Shown here in pieces: positions 26,317 to 33,933 of a stretch of 64,000 nt of DNA. How positions within the stretch are numbered: position 1 is the first letter of the stretch; every line of letters begins with the position of its first letter. The position numbers were made by a program, and so were the translations under genes. The stretch lies in assembly GCF_001884735.1 (NCBI RefSeq), contig NZ_MJAP01000019.1:25389-89388 (forward strand). Direction: 5' to 3'. The notes beneath the pieces were generated by a model. That model was not told where the DNA came from and ran no database searches. It saw only the letters and a list, made by a program, of their open reading frames with translations. Source of the stretch: Natronohydrobacter thiooxidans (GTDB taxonomy: Bacteria > Pseudomonadota > Alphaproteobacteria > Rhodobacterales > Rhodobacteraceae).

Positions 26317-27834
26317 ATGTTGGAGTCTTTCATCCCCGCGCTGATGCTCGCCTTCAGCCCGGAAGTTATCCTTTATGTCGCCATCGGCGTGTTCATGGGT
26401 GTCACGCTGGGGGCTATTCCGGGCTTGAGCGGGGATATGGCCATCGCCATTCTGCTGCCCATTGTGTTTTTTCTGGAACCGGCTGCGGCACTGGGCCTGC
26501 TGACCGGCATCTACAAGGGCGGGATGTTCGGCGGCTCGATCTCGGCCATCTCCTTCGGGGTGCCGGGGACGCCCGGTTCTGCCGCGACAGCGATTGACGG
26601 GTATCAGGCCAAGCTGAAAGGCACCCCCAACAAGGCGTTGATGACGGCTTTGTATTCATCGGTGATCGGCGATTCGACCAGCGATCTGGTTCTGATCTTT
26701 CTGGCCTTGCCGCTGGCCATTGTCGCCCTGACCTTCGGCCCGGTCGAGTTTTTCGCGCTCTATGCGTTCTCGCTTCTGCTGATCTCGGCGCTGACCAAGG
26801 GCAAGGTCGCCAAAGGCGTCGCGATGGCGGCTCTGGGCGTGCTTCTGGCGATGATCGGGCGCGACCCGATGGGCGGAACCTTGCGTCTGACCTTCGGCAT
26901 CCCTGAACTGGCGGGGGGGCTTGCGCTGATCCCGGTGCTGGTGGGCATTTTTGCTGTGTCCGAACTGATCATTCAGTTGTCCAAGGCATGGATGGAACGC
27001 GCCGAGCGCATCATGGACGACACGCGCCAGAGGGCCCAATCGCTGCTGGGCGATTATGATGCCAGCAAGGACAAGCTCACCTTCAGCGAATTCCGCTTCA
27101 CGCTGAAAGCGACATGGATCGGCACCACCATGGGCACGCTGATCGGCGCACTGCCCGGTGCGGGATCGTCGCTGGCGGCTTTCATCAGTTACGGGCTGGC
27201 GCAACGCTTCTCGCGCAAAGGCGACGAGTTCGGCAAAGGCTCGCTGGAAGGGGTCGCCGCCGCCGAGGCAGGCAACAGCGCGACATCCGGCTCGACCCTG
27301 ATCCCGCTCTTTGCCTTCGGGATTCCGGGCAGTGCCACGGCGGCCCTGTTCGGCGCCGCCTTCATCCTGATGGGCATGACGCCCGGACCAAGGCTGATCT
27401 ATGATCATACCGAAGTGATCTATGCGCTGTTTCTGATCCTGATCTATGCCAATTTCATCAATCTGTTCCTGTCCCAATTCCTGCTGCCCTTCTATTCCAA
27501 GATCGCCATGATCCAGTCGCGCATCCTGCTGCCGATTGTCTGTGTGCTGGCGATTCTGGGCACATTCGCGGCGGGAAATTCGGTCATTGATGTCTGGGTG
27601 CTGTTGTTTGCAGGGTTTCTGGGGGTGGTGCTGCGGATGTTCAACTTCCCGCTGGCACCGCTGATCCTGGGGTTCATCGTCGCACCGGGGGCCGAGCGCG
27701 CGCTGCGCCAGTCGCTGCTGATCGGGCGCGGAGACTGGATGCATCTGCTCTCCAGCCCTATCGCAATCGGGCTCTATACGGTGGCGGCGATCATGATCCT
27801 GACATTCACCCTTGTCCTGCGCGACAAGAAATAA
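26317..27834 (+). CDS. tctA: Tripartite tricarboxylate transporter large membrane subunit TctA
   Basis: 505-aa permease with about 12 helices. Two family motifs are intact: GVTLGAIPGLSGDMAIAILLP in the first half and GTLIGALPGAGSSLAAFISYG in the second; GIYKGGMFGGSISAISFGVPGTPGS is the conserved pore loop. It catalyses cation-coupled uptake of the ligand handed over by TctC. ATG 26317 (MLESFIPALML) is used; an in-frame TTG at 26296 would add seven residues. Gene order C-A-B differs from the common C-B-A. Confidence 0.92.
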   Translation: MLESFIPALMLAFSPEVILYVAIGVFMGVTLGAIPGLSGDMAIAILLPIVFFLEPAAALGLLTGIYKGGMFGGSISAISFGVPGTPGSAATAIDGYQAKLKGTPNKALMTALYSSVIGDSTSDLVLIFLALPLAIVALTFGPVEFFALYAFSLLLISALTKGKVAKGVAMAALGVLLAMIGRDPMGGTLRLTFGIPELAGGLALIPVLVGIFAVSELIIQLSKAWMERAERIMDDTRQRAQSLLGDYDASKDKLTFSEFRFTLKATWIGTTMGTLIGALPGAGSSLAAFISYGLAQRFSRKGDEFGKGSLEGVAAAEAGNSATSGSTLIPLFAFGIPGSATAALFGAAFILMGMTPGPRLIYDHTEVIYALFLILIYANFINLFLSQFLLPFYSKIAMIQSRILLPIVCVLAILGTFAAGNSVIDVWVLLFAGFLGVVLRMFNFPLAPLILGFIVAPGAERALRQSLLIGRGDWMHLLSSPIAIGLYTVAAIMILTFTLVLRDKK

Positions 27835-27850
27835 GAACGGGGGCAAAGCG

Positions 27851-28333
27851 ATGCTGAAACCGCAATTTTTCGGGCTTCTGACGCGGCAGGATTTCTACAC
27901 TGGGCTGGTCACGATTGCTGTGGGGGCTATCGGACTGTTCGATATTGCCTATGGCGACTGGCGTCCGGGGCCCGGACTCGGGCCGCATGCCTTTCCGCAA
28001 CTGGCCTATATCACATTGGTCTGTGCGGGTGTCGTGATCATGATCGAAGCCGTGTTTGGCAAATCTGACCAGTTTCCCGAAAACCTGCGCGCGGTTGTCA
28101 GCACGGGCGTGGCGCTTCTGGCCATCGGGATGGGGATGTTCTGGGCGATTGGCAAGCTGGGCTTCATGGTCAGCGTCTGCATCACCCTGATCGGGGCCAG
28201 CTTTGTGCTGACCCGCGATCCGTTGCGCCACTGGCCCAGCACGATTGTGGTGCCGGTGGTGGCGACAGCGGTGATCTGGCTGTTATTCGTCAAGCTGATC
28301 AATGTGCCGCTGCCGCGCGGGCTGTTGTTCTAG
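27851..28333 (+). CDS. tctB: Tripartite tricarboxylate transporter small membrane subunit TctB
   Basis: 160-aa protein with four predicted helices and the [16 protein letters not shown] segment after helix 1 that marks the TctB family. It is the small partner of TctA, found as the last gene of the tctC-tctA-tctB set. ATG 27851 follows GGGGGCAAAG. The stop overlaps the stop of the convergent hydroxyproline-enzyme gene by four bases. Confidence 0.85.
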   Translation: MLKPQFFGLLTRQDFYTGLVTIAVGAIGLFDIAYGDWRPGPGLGPHAFPQLAYITLVCAGVVIMIEAVFGKSDQFPENLRAVVSTGVALLAIGMGMFWAIGKLGFMVSVCITLIGASFVLTRDPLRHWPSTIVVPVVATAVIWLLFVKLINVPLPRGLLF

Positions 28334-29367
28334 CCCCGGTCCCGCAATGGCCAGGTGTCATTGACGCGGTAGCCACGCGGCCAGGGGTCTGCAGGGTCGA
28401 GCAGCAACTGGCGCGTGTCGGTGATCCATGCGCGGCCCGAAATCTCGGGCACGATCGCGGGCTTGCCGCCAAGCGTGAGGGTCTCGACAATCTGCCCCTG
28501 AAACTCCGACCCGATCAGCGAGCGCGCCGTCAGCATCCTGCCTTTGCCAATCTGTCCGCGCCGGTGCATCAGCGCCAGCCGCGCCGAAACTGCCGTGCCC
28601 GTGGGCGAGCGGTCGATCTTGCCCGGCTCGATCACCACGGCATGATGCGTCACCAGCCCTTGCGGGCTGTCCGCGGGCGGGGTGGCGAACAGGCAAAACG
28701 AGATATGCCGCCAGTCGGGATTTTGCGGATGGGTGAAGCCAAGCTGCGCATTGGCCGCCGCTGTGATCCTCCTGCCCAGCGCGGCAATCTCGCGGGCCTC
28801 ATGCGCGGCCATCTCAAGCCCCAGATCCCGCGCATTGACCACCACGAAACTGTCGCCGCCATAGGCGGTATCGACCTGCAGGCGTCCCAGCCCTTCGACC
28901 TCCAGCCCCGCGTCAAGCTGGCTCGCAAAAGATGGCACATTGCGCAGGAAAATCCGCTGCGCCTTGCCCTCCGCGCAGTCCGCGCGCACATGGATCAGCC
29001 CGCCGGGCGCTTCCAGAACCATATGGGTTTCAGGTTCCTGCATCCCGATAATGCCGGTATCGAGCAGCACGGTCGATACACAGATCGCGTTCGAGCCTGA
29101 CATCGGTGGGGTATGTTCCGGCTCCATGATGATGAACCCCAACTGCGCGCGCGGGTCTTTGGGCGGCACCAGCAGATTGACATGGCGAAACACACCGCCG
29201 CGCGGCTCGTTCAGCACGAAATCCCGCAAGGCACCGTCCTGATGGATCCAACGCGCCTGCTCCCAGAGCGTGTCACCGGGCGGAGGGGCAACGCCGCCCA
29301 CGATCACATCGCCCACTTCGCCCTCGGCATGGCAGCCGACAATCTGGATCGCACGGGTCGAGCGCAT
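28330..29367 (-). CDS. Proline racemase-superfamily enzyme, probable trans-3-hydroxy-L-proline dehydratase
   Basis: 345-aa cytoplasmic enzyme of the proline racemase fold (two diaminopimelate epimerase-like halves). The residue pair that is Cys/Cys in racemases is Ser90 ([11 protein letters not shown]) and Thr256 ([15 protein letters not shown]) here. Thr at the second position is the mark of trans-3-hydroxy-L-proline dehydratases, which form delta-1-pyrroline-2-carboxylate; these usually keep Cys at the first position, so Ser/Thr is unusual. Racemase activity is unlikely. The start overlaps the stop of a 17-codon leader frame (TGATG). It shares a strand and cluster with the hydroxyproline epimerase gene. 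Confidence 0.78.
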   Translation of the reverse strand: MRSTRAIQIVGCHAEGEVGDVIVGGVAPPPGDTLWEQARWIHQDGALRDFVLNEPRGGVFRHVNLLVPPKDPRAQLGFIIMEPEHTPPMSGSNAICVSTVLLDTGIIGMQEPETHMVLEAPGGLIHVRADCAEGKAQRIFLRNVPSFASQLDAGLEVEGLGRLQVDTAYGGDSFVVVNARDLGLEMAAHEAREIAALGRRITAAANAQLGFTHPQNPDWRHISFCLFATPPADSPQGLVTHHAVVIEPGKIDRSPTGTAVSARLALMHRRGQIGKGRMLTARSLIGSEFQGQIVETLTLGGKPAIVPEISGRAWITDTRQLLLDPADPWPRGYRVNDTWPLRDRG

Positions 29368-29420
29368 CAGCCGACGCCCCGCAGAGTGCCCGGAGCGGTG
29401 CTGTCAGCGATCATTGTCAT
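29367..29420 (-). CDS. Possible 17-aa leader peptide coupled to the dehydratase gene
   Basis: Minus-strand ATG at 29420 has AGGAGA five bases upstream, the best ribosome-binding site in this gap. It opens a frame reading [17 protein letters not shown] that ends at TGA overlapping the dehydratase ATG (TGATG). The dehydratase itself has no good site of its own, so coupling would explain its translation. It could also be an accident, or a sequence slip that cuts off a short N-terminal extension of the enzyme. Confidence 0.35.
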   Translation of the reverse strand: MTMIADSTAPGTLRGVG

Positions 29421-29531
29421 GGCATTCTCCTGAACTGGTCATCTGTGCTGCAAACTGAAACGGGCGCTGCCGGGCAGATCAGGCCGCCTGTCAAACTCGC
29501 GGCGCTGAGTTGCCCCGCCCTCTGGCGCAGA

Positions 29532-30461
29532 TCATGCGGCGGGGATGCCCGCCACATAGGGATCACCGGGCGCAAAATGCAGATCGGCTTCCGCCGTGAC
29601 CCATGCGCGCCCGCGGATCGTGGGGATGATCCCGCCATGCCTGCCCGCGACATGGCTGAGATGATATCTGCTGCCGATGATGCTCTGCTGCACCCAGGGA
29701 TCGCCCGGCTGAAGCTGCCCATCCGCCGCAAGGCAGGCCAGTAGCGCGGATGTGCCGGTCCCGCAGGGCGAGCGGTCATAGCTGCCGCTCGGACACAGAA
29801 CGAAATTGCGCGCATCGGCCCCGTCGCAGGGGGCGAGCAGGACCACATGATCAATCCACGCCCCGCCCGCGCCAGTCCAGCCCTGATCGTGCAGCGTCCG
29901 GCGAATGCGCAGGGTCGCGTCGGTCAGTTGGCGGATATTCGTGATATCCAGCGCACAGGGCAGATCACGGGTGATGAAGAACCAGTTCCCACCCCATGCA
30001 ATATCCCCCGTGACCGGCCCAAGCCCCGCCACATCTACGGTGACCGCCTTGTGCAACCGGTAGCTTTCGACATTGGTGACGCTGGCCTCGTGACCGGAAT
30101 GCAACTCCAGCGTCACCACGCCGACGGGGGTTTCCAGCCGGTGCTGTCCGGGTCCGATCCGGCCCAGATGCGCCAATGTGATCGCCGTGCCGATGGCGGC
30201 ATGGCCGCACATTCCCAGCATCCCGACCGCATTGAAATAGATCACGCCTGCCACAGAGTCAGGATGCGCGGGCGGCACCAGCAGCGCGCCCACCATGGCC
30301 TCGGTCCCGCGCGGCTCGCGCGTTACCGAGTTGCAGAACGCATCATGCGCGCGCGCCAGCCGCGCCGCGCGCTCCGCCACGCTGCCCGCGCCCAGATCCG
30401 GCCCGCCCGAGAGGATGACGCGGGTCGGTTCGCCCTCGGTATGGCTGTCGATCACGCGCAT
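29532..30461 (-). CDS. 4-hydroxyproline 2-epimerase (proline racemase family)
   Basis: 309-aa enzyme with both catalytic cysteines: Cys85 in MLGMCGHAAIGTA and Cys233 in DRSPCGTGTSA. It inverts carbon 2 of trans-4-hydroxy-L-proline to cis-4-hydroxy-D-proline, the first step of bacterial hydroxyproline catabolism. Proline racemase has the same cysteines, but the length and neighbours (DapA-type lyase, 3-hydroxyproline dehydratase homologue) favour the epimerase. ATG 30461 (MRVIDSHTEGEPTRV) overlaps the upstream DapA-type gene by ten bases. The next enzyme, a D-hydroxyproline oxidase, is not in the window. Confidence 0.85.
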   Translation of the reverse strand: MRVIDSHTEGEPTRVILSGGPDLGAGSVAERAARLARAHDAFCNSVTREPRGTEAMVGALLVPPAHPDSVAGVIYFNAVGMLGMCGHAAIGTAITLAHLGRIGPGQHRLETPVGVVTLELHSGHEASVTNVESYRLHKAVTVDVAGLGPVTGDIAWGGNWFFITRDLPCALDITNIRQLTDATLRIRRTLHDQGWTGAGGAWIDHVVLLAPCDGADARNFVLCPSGSYDRSPCGTGTSALLACLAADGQLQPGDPWVQQSIIGSRYHLSHVAGRHGGIIPTIRGRAWVTAEADLHFAPGDPYVAGIPAA

Positions 30462-31411
30462 TTCAGATGCGGCTCCAGCCCCTGCGCCCAATCCGCATAC
30501 CAGTTGCGGAACAGATCAAGCTGCGCCTGCGCGAAGCCGCGCTGGCTTGGGCTGAGCTGATCGGTGGGGTTGATGTGGAGCGCGTATTCCTGCTCGCCGA
30601 GACAGGTCAGAAGGTATTTGTAATAGAGCACCAGATCCACACCTTCGTCGAAGGAGGACAGCACCGCCATCGCCTGATCAAGCTCCTGCGCACGAACCCG
30701 CGCGCGCGCATCCCCGGCTGCGGCCTTGCGCGACAGATCGACCAGATGCAGCACTTCGCACGGCAGCACATTGCCGATACCGGTAATCGCCCCGCGCGCG
30801 CCGTAATTCACGAAGCCTTCGACCACCATCGTATCGACACCCACCATCAGCGAGATCTCCGCATCCTGACTGGTGATGAATTCCGCCGCTTGGCGCAGCG
30901 CCGCGCTGCCCCCGAATTCCTTGAACCCCACAAGGTTCGGATGCTCAGTACGCAGGGCAAAGAACAGCTCTGCCCCGGTGGCATAGCCGTAATAGGGGCT
31001 GTTATAGATCACCGCAGGGATATCGGGCGCAGCCGCCAGAATGGCCTTGAAATGGTGGCGCTGCGCTTCGACTGAACTGCCCCGCGAGAGGACGCGCGGA
31101 ATGACCATCAACGCCTGCGCCCCCAGCTTCGCGGCATGGGCGGCATGGGCGACCGCTTGGGCGGTGTTCACAGCCCCCGTACCCACCATGACCGGCACCC
31201 CCGCGCCGACAAGCCGGGCAACCCCGTCCATCCGGTCGGCATCGCTGATCAGCGGCCAGTCGCCCATGGACCCGCAATACACGACCCCGGACATGCCCGC
31301 CGCGACCATCGCCTCCCCCTTGCGCACCAACGCATCAAGGTCCGGGCTGTGATCGGGTTTGCAGGGCGTCATCAGGGCAGGGATACAGCCATTCAGCATC
31401 TCTGTATTCAT
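30452..31411 (-). CDS. DapA/DHDPS-family lyase, probable 1-pyrroline-4-hydroxy-2-carboxylate deaminase
   Basis: 319-aa (beta/alpha)8 enzyme of the Schiff-base aldolase family. The catalytic lysine is Lys164 (VGFKEFGGS) and the tyrosine Tyr136 (VIYNSPYYGY). The class includes true DapA, sialate lyase and HypD, which opens pyrroline-4-hydroxy-2-carboxylate to 2-oxoglutarate semialdehyde. Its overlap with the hydroxyproline epimerase gene supports HypD over lysine synthesis. ATG 31411 (MNTEMLNGCIPALMTPCKPD) is the family start. It is first in a three-gene operon divergent from the regulator, behind promoter TTGTAT-16-TATATT. Confidence 0.78.
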   Translation of the reverse strand: MNTEMLNGCIPALMTPCKPDHSPDLDALVRKGEAMVAAGMSGVVYCGSMGDWPLISDADRMDGVARLVGAGVPVMVGTGAVNTAQAVAHAAHAAKLGAQALMVIPRVLSRGSSVEAQRHHFKAILAAAPDIPAVIYNSPYYGYATGAELFFALRTEHPNLVGFKEFGGSAALRQAAEFITSQDAEISLMVGVDTMVVEGFVNYGARGAITGIGNVLPCEVLHLVDLSRKAAAGDARARVRAQELDQAMAVLSSFDEGVDLVLYYKYLLTCLGEQEYALHINPTDQLSPSQRGFAQAQLDLFRNWYADWAQGLEPHLKCA

Positions 31412-31447
31412 GGGGATCTCGCTTCGATGAGGTTTCGCTTGCGGGCA

Positions 31448-31475
31448 AATATACAGCTTCCCATTTTGGATACAA
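31448..31475 (-). promoter_or_regulatory. Candidate promoter of the hydroxyproline-type operon
   Basis: On the minus strand TTGTAT (31475-31470), 16 bases, then TATATT (31453-31448) form a sigma-70-like promoter 36 bases before the DapA-type start codon. The -35 lies within the operator at 31463-31484, which suits repression. Confidence 0.5.
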
Positions 31476-31484
31476 TATACAATC
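31463..31484. promoter_or_regulatory. Module-2 GntR-type operator, regulator side
   Basis: On the minus strand: GATTGTAT, then ATTGTATCCAAAAT. 19 of 22 positions equal the site at 25130-25151 in front of tctC. It lies between the divergent DapA-type gene and the GntR gene, so it probably governs both, including autoregulation. Confidence 0.65.
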
Positions 31485-31535
31485 AGACTCACTTCCCCTC
31501 TCTCGTGGCACTGTGTAAGAAACCAGCAGGAGCAC

Positions 31536-32198
31536 ATGACGATGAAGATCCAGGCATATGACATTTCCAAGACCGCCTCGGCCGCAACGCTGATCTTCGA
31601 CGCGATTCGTCAGGCGATCATCACCGGGGATCTGGCGCAGGGCGAGCCATTGCGGCAGGAAGACATCGCGCGGGCCTTCAATGTCAGCCGCATCCCGGTC
31701 CGCGAGGCGCTGCAGAAACTGGAACAGCACGGGCTGATCGTGTCACAGCGCTACAAGGGGGCCGTGGTCGCCGGGCTGTCGCTGGAAGAGGCCACCGAAA
31801 TCTTCGAATTCCGCGCCTTGCTGGAGCCAGAAGTCATCCGCCGCGCCGTGCCGCATATGTCGCCACAGGTTCTGCAAGAGGCGGCACGCTGCTGCGCGGC
31901 CTTTGGCAATGCGGAAGACCCGATGCAATGGGGCGATCTGAACCGGCGTTTCCACACGACGCTCTATGCGGCCAGCGGTCTGGCCTATCATCTGGAGATG
32001 CTGAACAAGGCGATGGACCGGATCGACCCCTATCTCCGGGCGCAGCTCTTGCTCAGCGACGGGATGCAGCGCGCCAATCGCGAGCATCTGATGATCGTCG
32101 ATGCCTGCAAATCCGGGCAGGCCGACAAGGCCGCAGATCTGACCCGCCAGCATATCCTCGGCGCACAGGAATCACTGTCGCGTCATTGGCAGAAGTGA
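31536..32198 (+). CDS. GntR/FadR-family transcriptional regulator (module 2)
   Basis: 220-aa regulator: N-terminal winged helix (about 15-80; PLRQEDIARAFNVSRIPVREALQKLEQHGLIVSQRYKG) and FCD domain (about 90-215) with DLNRRFHTTLY and REHLMIVDACKSG holding the usual ligand/metal histidines. AGGAG at 31528-31532 suits ATG 31542 (MKIQAYDIS) better than ATG 31536; both are in frame. It is divergent from the hydroxyproline-type operon, with a shared operator. The effector is probably a hydroxyproline-pathway intermediate (inference). Confidence 0.88.
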   Translation: MTMKIQAYDISKTASAATLIFDAIRQAIITGDLAQGEPLRQEDIARAFNVSRIPVREALQKLEQHGLIVSQRYKGAVVAGLSLEEATEIFEFRALLEPEVIRRAVPHMSPQVLQEAARCCAAFGNAEDPMQWGDLNRRFHTTLYAASGLAYHLEMLNKAMDRIDPYLRAQLLLSDGMQRANREHLMIVDACKSGQADKAADLTRQHILGAQESLSRHWQK

Positions 32199-32357
32199 CG
32201 TCGCGCAGCGCATAAGCGGCCGTTTCGGCGGGCATATTGGTGTGTCTGGTTTGGCTTCGGGCCGGGCGCGAAGCGGGGCGAAGTCATTCAACGGACAGCC
32301 CACGCGACAATCCGGTGACGCAGAAGGCAATCTTGCCCGGTGTTCACAGGTAAGAAA

Positions 32358-32434
32358 TGGCGCGCCCGAAAGGATTCGAACCTCTGACCCCCAGATTCGT
32401 AGTCTGGTGCTCTATCCAGCTGAGCTACGGGCGC
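32358..32434 (-). tRNA. tRNA-Arg (anticodon ACG)
   Basis: Read on the minus strand the gene starts GCGCCCGTAGCTCAGCTGG and ends with CGGGCGC, G and an encoded CCA. The anticodon arm is CCAGA-CTACGAA-TCTGG, so the anticodon is ACG, decoded as ICG after deamination, for arginine. The T arm has GAGGTTCGAATCC. 77 bases including CCA. Its 3' end faces the catabolic region at 16096-32198. Confidence 0.96.
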
Positions 32435-32513
32435 GTTGGGGGCGACATATCGCCCTGTTCCGGGCAATGCAAGGGGGGTTTCGCATGGAAACGAAGTTAT
32501 TGCGCAAAACCTG

Positions 32514-33911
32514 CTACTCTGCCACCGGAAGCCAGATACGAAACTCTGTCCCGTCCTGATCGCTGCGGATCAGTTCCAGTTTGCCGCCATGCCCGCGCAC
32601 CAGTTCCGCCGCAATCGCCAGCCCCAGACCGATCCCGCCCTTGCGCGCGCCGCCCTGAAATGCCTCGAACAAATGCTCGCGCGCCTTTGGGGGCAGGCCG
32701 GGGCCGGAATCGCCGATCCGGATGGCGACGCCTTTCTGCGCGTCCTGCAGCGTGGGTTTGGCAAGGATCTCGATCACGCCGGGTTGTTTCGTGGCCTCGA
32801 TCGCCTGCCTTGCGTTGCGCACCAGATTGCTGAGCACGCGGAAAATCTGCTCGCCATCCGCGCGCACCACCAGATCCCTGGCCATGTCAATCAGGAAGGT
32901 GATCTCCGCCCCCTCGGCCAGCGCCAGTTTCTCGCTTTCGACAACATCTTCCAGGAGGGTCGCAAGGCGCAGCGGGGCAAGTTTCGGCGGCGGTTCTTCG
33001 GCCTTGCCGAAAGCGAGGGTCGATTCGCACAGATTGATGGCGCGCGACAGCGAGCCCACCAGTTTGGGCGCGGCGCGTTTCACGCTCGGATCGTCGCTCA
33101 TTTCCATCCGGTCCGCCAGCATCGAGGCGGTTGTCAGCATGTTGCGCAGATCATGGCTGATCCGCGCGACCGAACCGCCAAGCTGCGCCAGCCGGTCTTT
33201 CTGGCGCAAGAGCCCGGTCAGATCGGTCTGCATCCGGGTCAGGGCTTCCTCGGCCTCGCGCAATTCGCGGATCCGCGAACTGGGTGTGAGGATCCGTGTC
33301 GCGTCCTGTGGGGCTTCGGCATAATCCTGCATGGAGCGGATCACCCGTCGCATCGGCGCCACGACAAAAGCCTGGATCGACAGATAGAGAAGCAGCGCCG
33401 TGATGCCGGAGATCAGCAGGGACAAGAGCAGGATGCGTTTGCCATATTCCCAGAGCTCTTCCTGCAGCCGCGCCGTGTCGAGCGTGATCTCGATCAGCAA
33501 CCCCGCCTGCCGCACCGGATCGCCGATCACCCGGATGATACGCGGCTCTGACCGGCGCATCTCGTCCAGCGCATCGCGCATCAGTTCCAAAGCCGTGGCG
33601 GTGCGCAGATCATAGGTTGCATCGATCTGCGCGGGGATTGGCGAGGAGAGGATCAGCTCGCGCACCGCGTCACGCCGCAACACGACGTTGAACACGCCTG
33701 CATTCTCCAGCAGTTCGCTGGCCAGTTCCCCGGCGATGGATCCGTCGGATGCCAGCAGCGCCAGCGAGGCGATCTGTGCGCGCTCCAGCCGGGCGAGAAG
33801 ATACTCTTCGCGGAAGCGCGACACCGAGGGCACGAAGATCAGCACTTCAGCCAGCATCACGAAGATGACGACAAGCCAGAGAAACCGCGCTGAAAGACTG
33901 CTCGAAATCAT
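32514..33911 (-). CDS. Sensor histidine kinase
   Basis: 465-aa membrane kinase. Helix 1 (about 10-28) and helix 2 (about 159-184) enclose a periplasmic sensor of about 130 residues; a HAMP domain (about 185-240) follows, then the dimerisation domain with phospho-acceptor His253 in ARISHDLRNMLT. The ATPase domain has the N box (LSNLVRNARQAIE), G1 (IGDSGPGLP) and G2 (GGIGLGLAIAAELV). No response regulator is adjacent on either strand, so it is an orphan here. The signal is unknown. Confidence 0.9.
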   Translation of the reverse strand: MISSSLSARFLWLVVIFVMLAEVLIFVPSVSRFREEYLLARLERAQIASLALLASDGSIAGELASELLENAGVFNVVLRRDAVRELILSSPIPAQIDATYDLRTATALELMRDALDEMRRSEPRIIRVIGDPVRQAGLLIEITLDTARLQEELWEYGKRILLLSLLISGITALLLYLSIQAFVVAPMRRVIRSMQDYAEAPQDATRILTPSSRIRELREAEEALTRMQTDLTGLLRQKDRLAQLGGSVARISHDLRNMLTTASMLADRMEMSDDPSVKRAAPKLVGSLSRAINLCESTLAFGKAEEPPPKLAPLRLATLLEDVVESEKLALAEGAEITFLIDMARDLVVRADGEQIFRVLSNLVRNARQAIEATKQPGVIEILAKPTLQDAQKGVAIRIGDSGPGLPPKAREHLFEAFQGGARKGGIGLGLAIAAELVRGHGGKLELIRSDQDGTEFRIWLPVAE

Positions 33912-33933
33912 GCCCTAACCTAACCTGTGCCGG

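Noticed and set aside
28330..29420. A frameshift splitting the dehydratase N terminus
   Set aside because: The enzyme begins at the family's usual [20 protein letters not shown] start, so no residues are missing; the upstream frame is treated as a possible leader instead.
30452..31411. True 4-hydroxy-tetrahydrodipicolinate synthase (dapA) for lysine synthesis
   Set aside because: The catalytic Lys and Tyr fit the whole superfamily, and the overlap with the hydroxyproline epimerase gene and the GntR operator point to catabolism; the call is kept at family level with HypD as the probable role.
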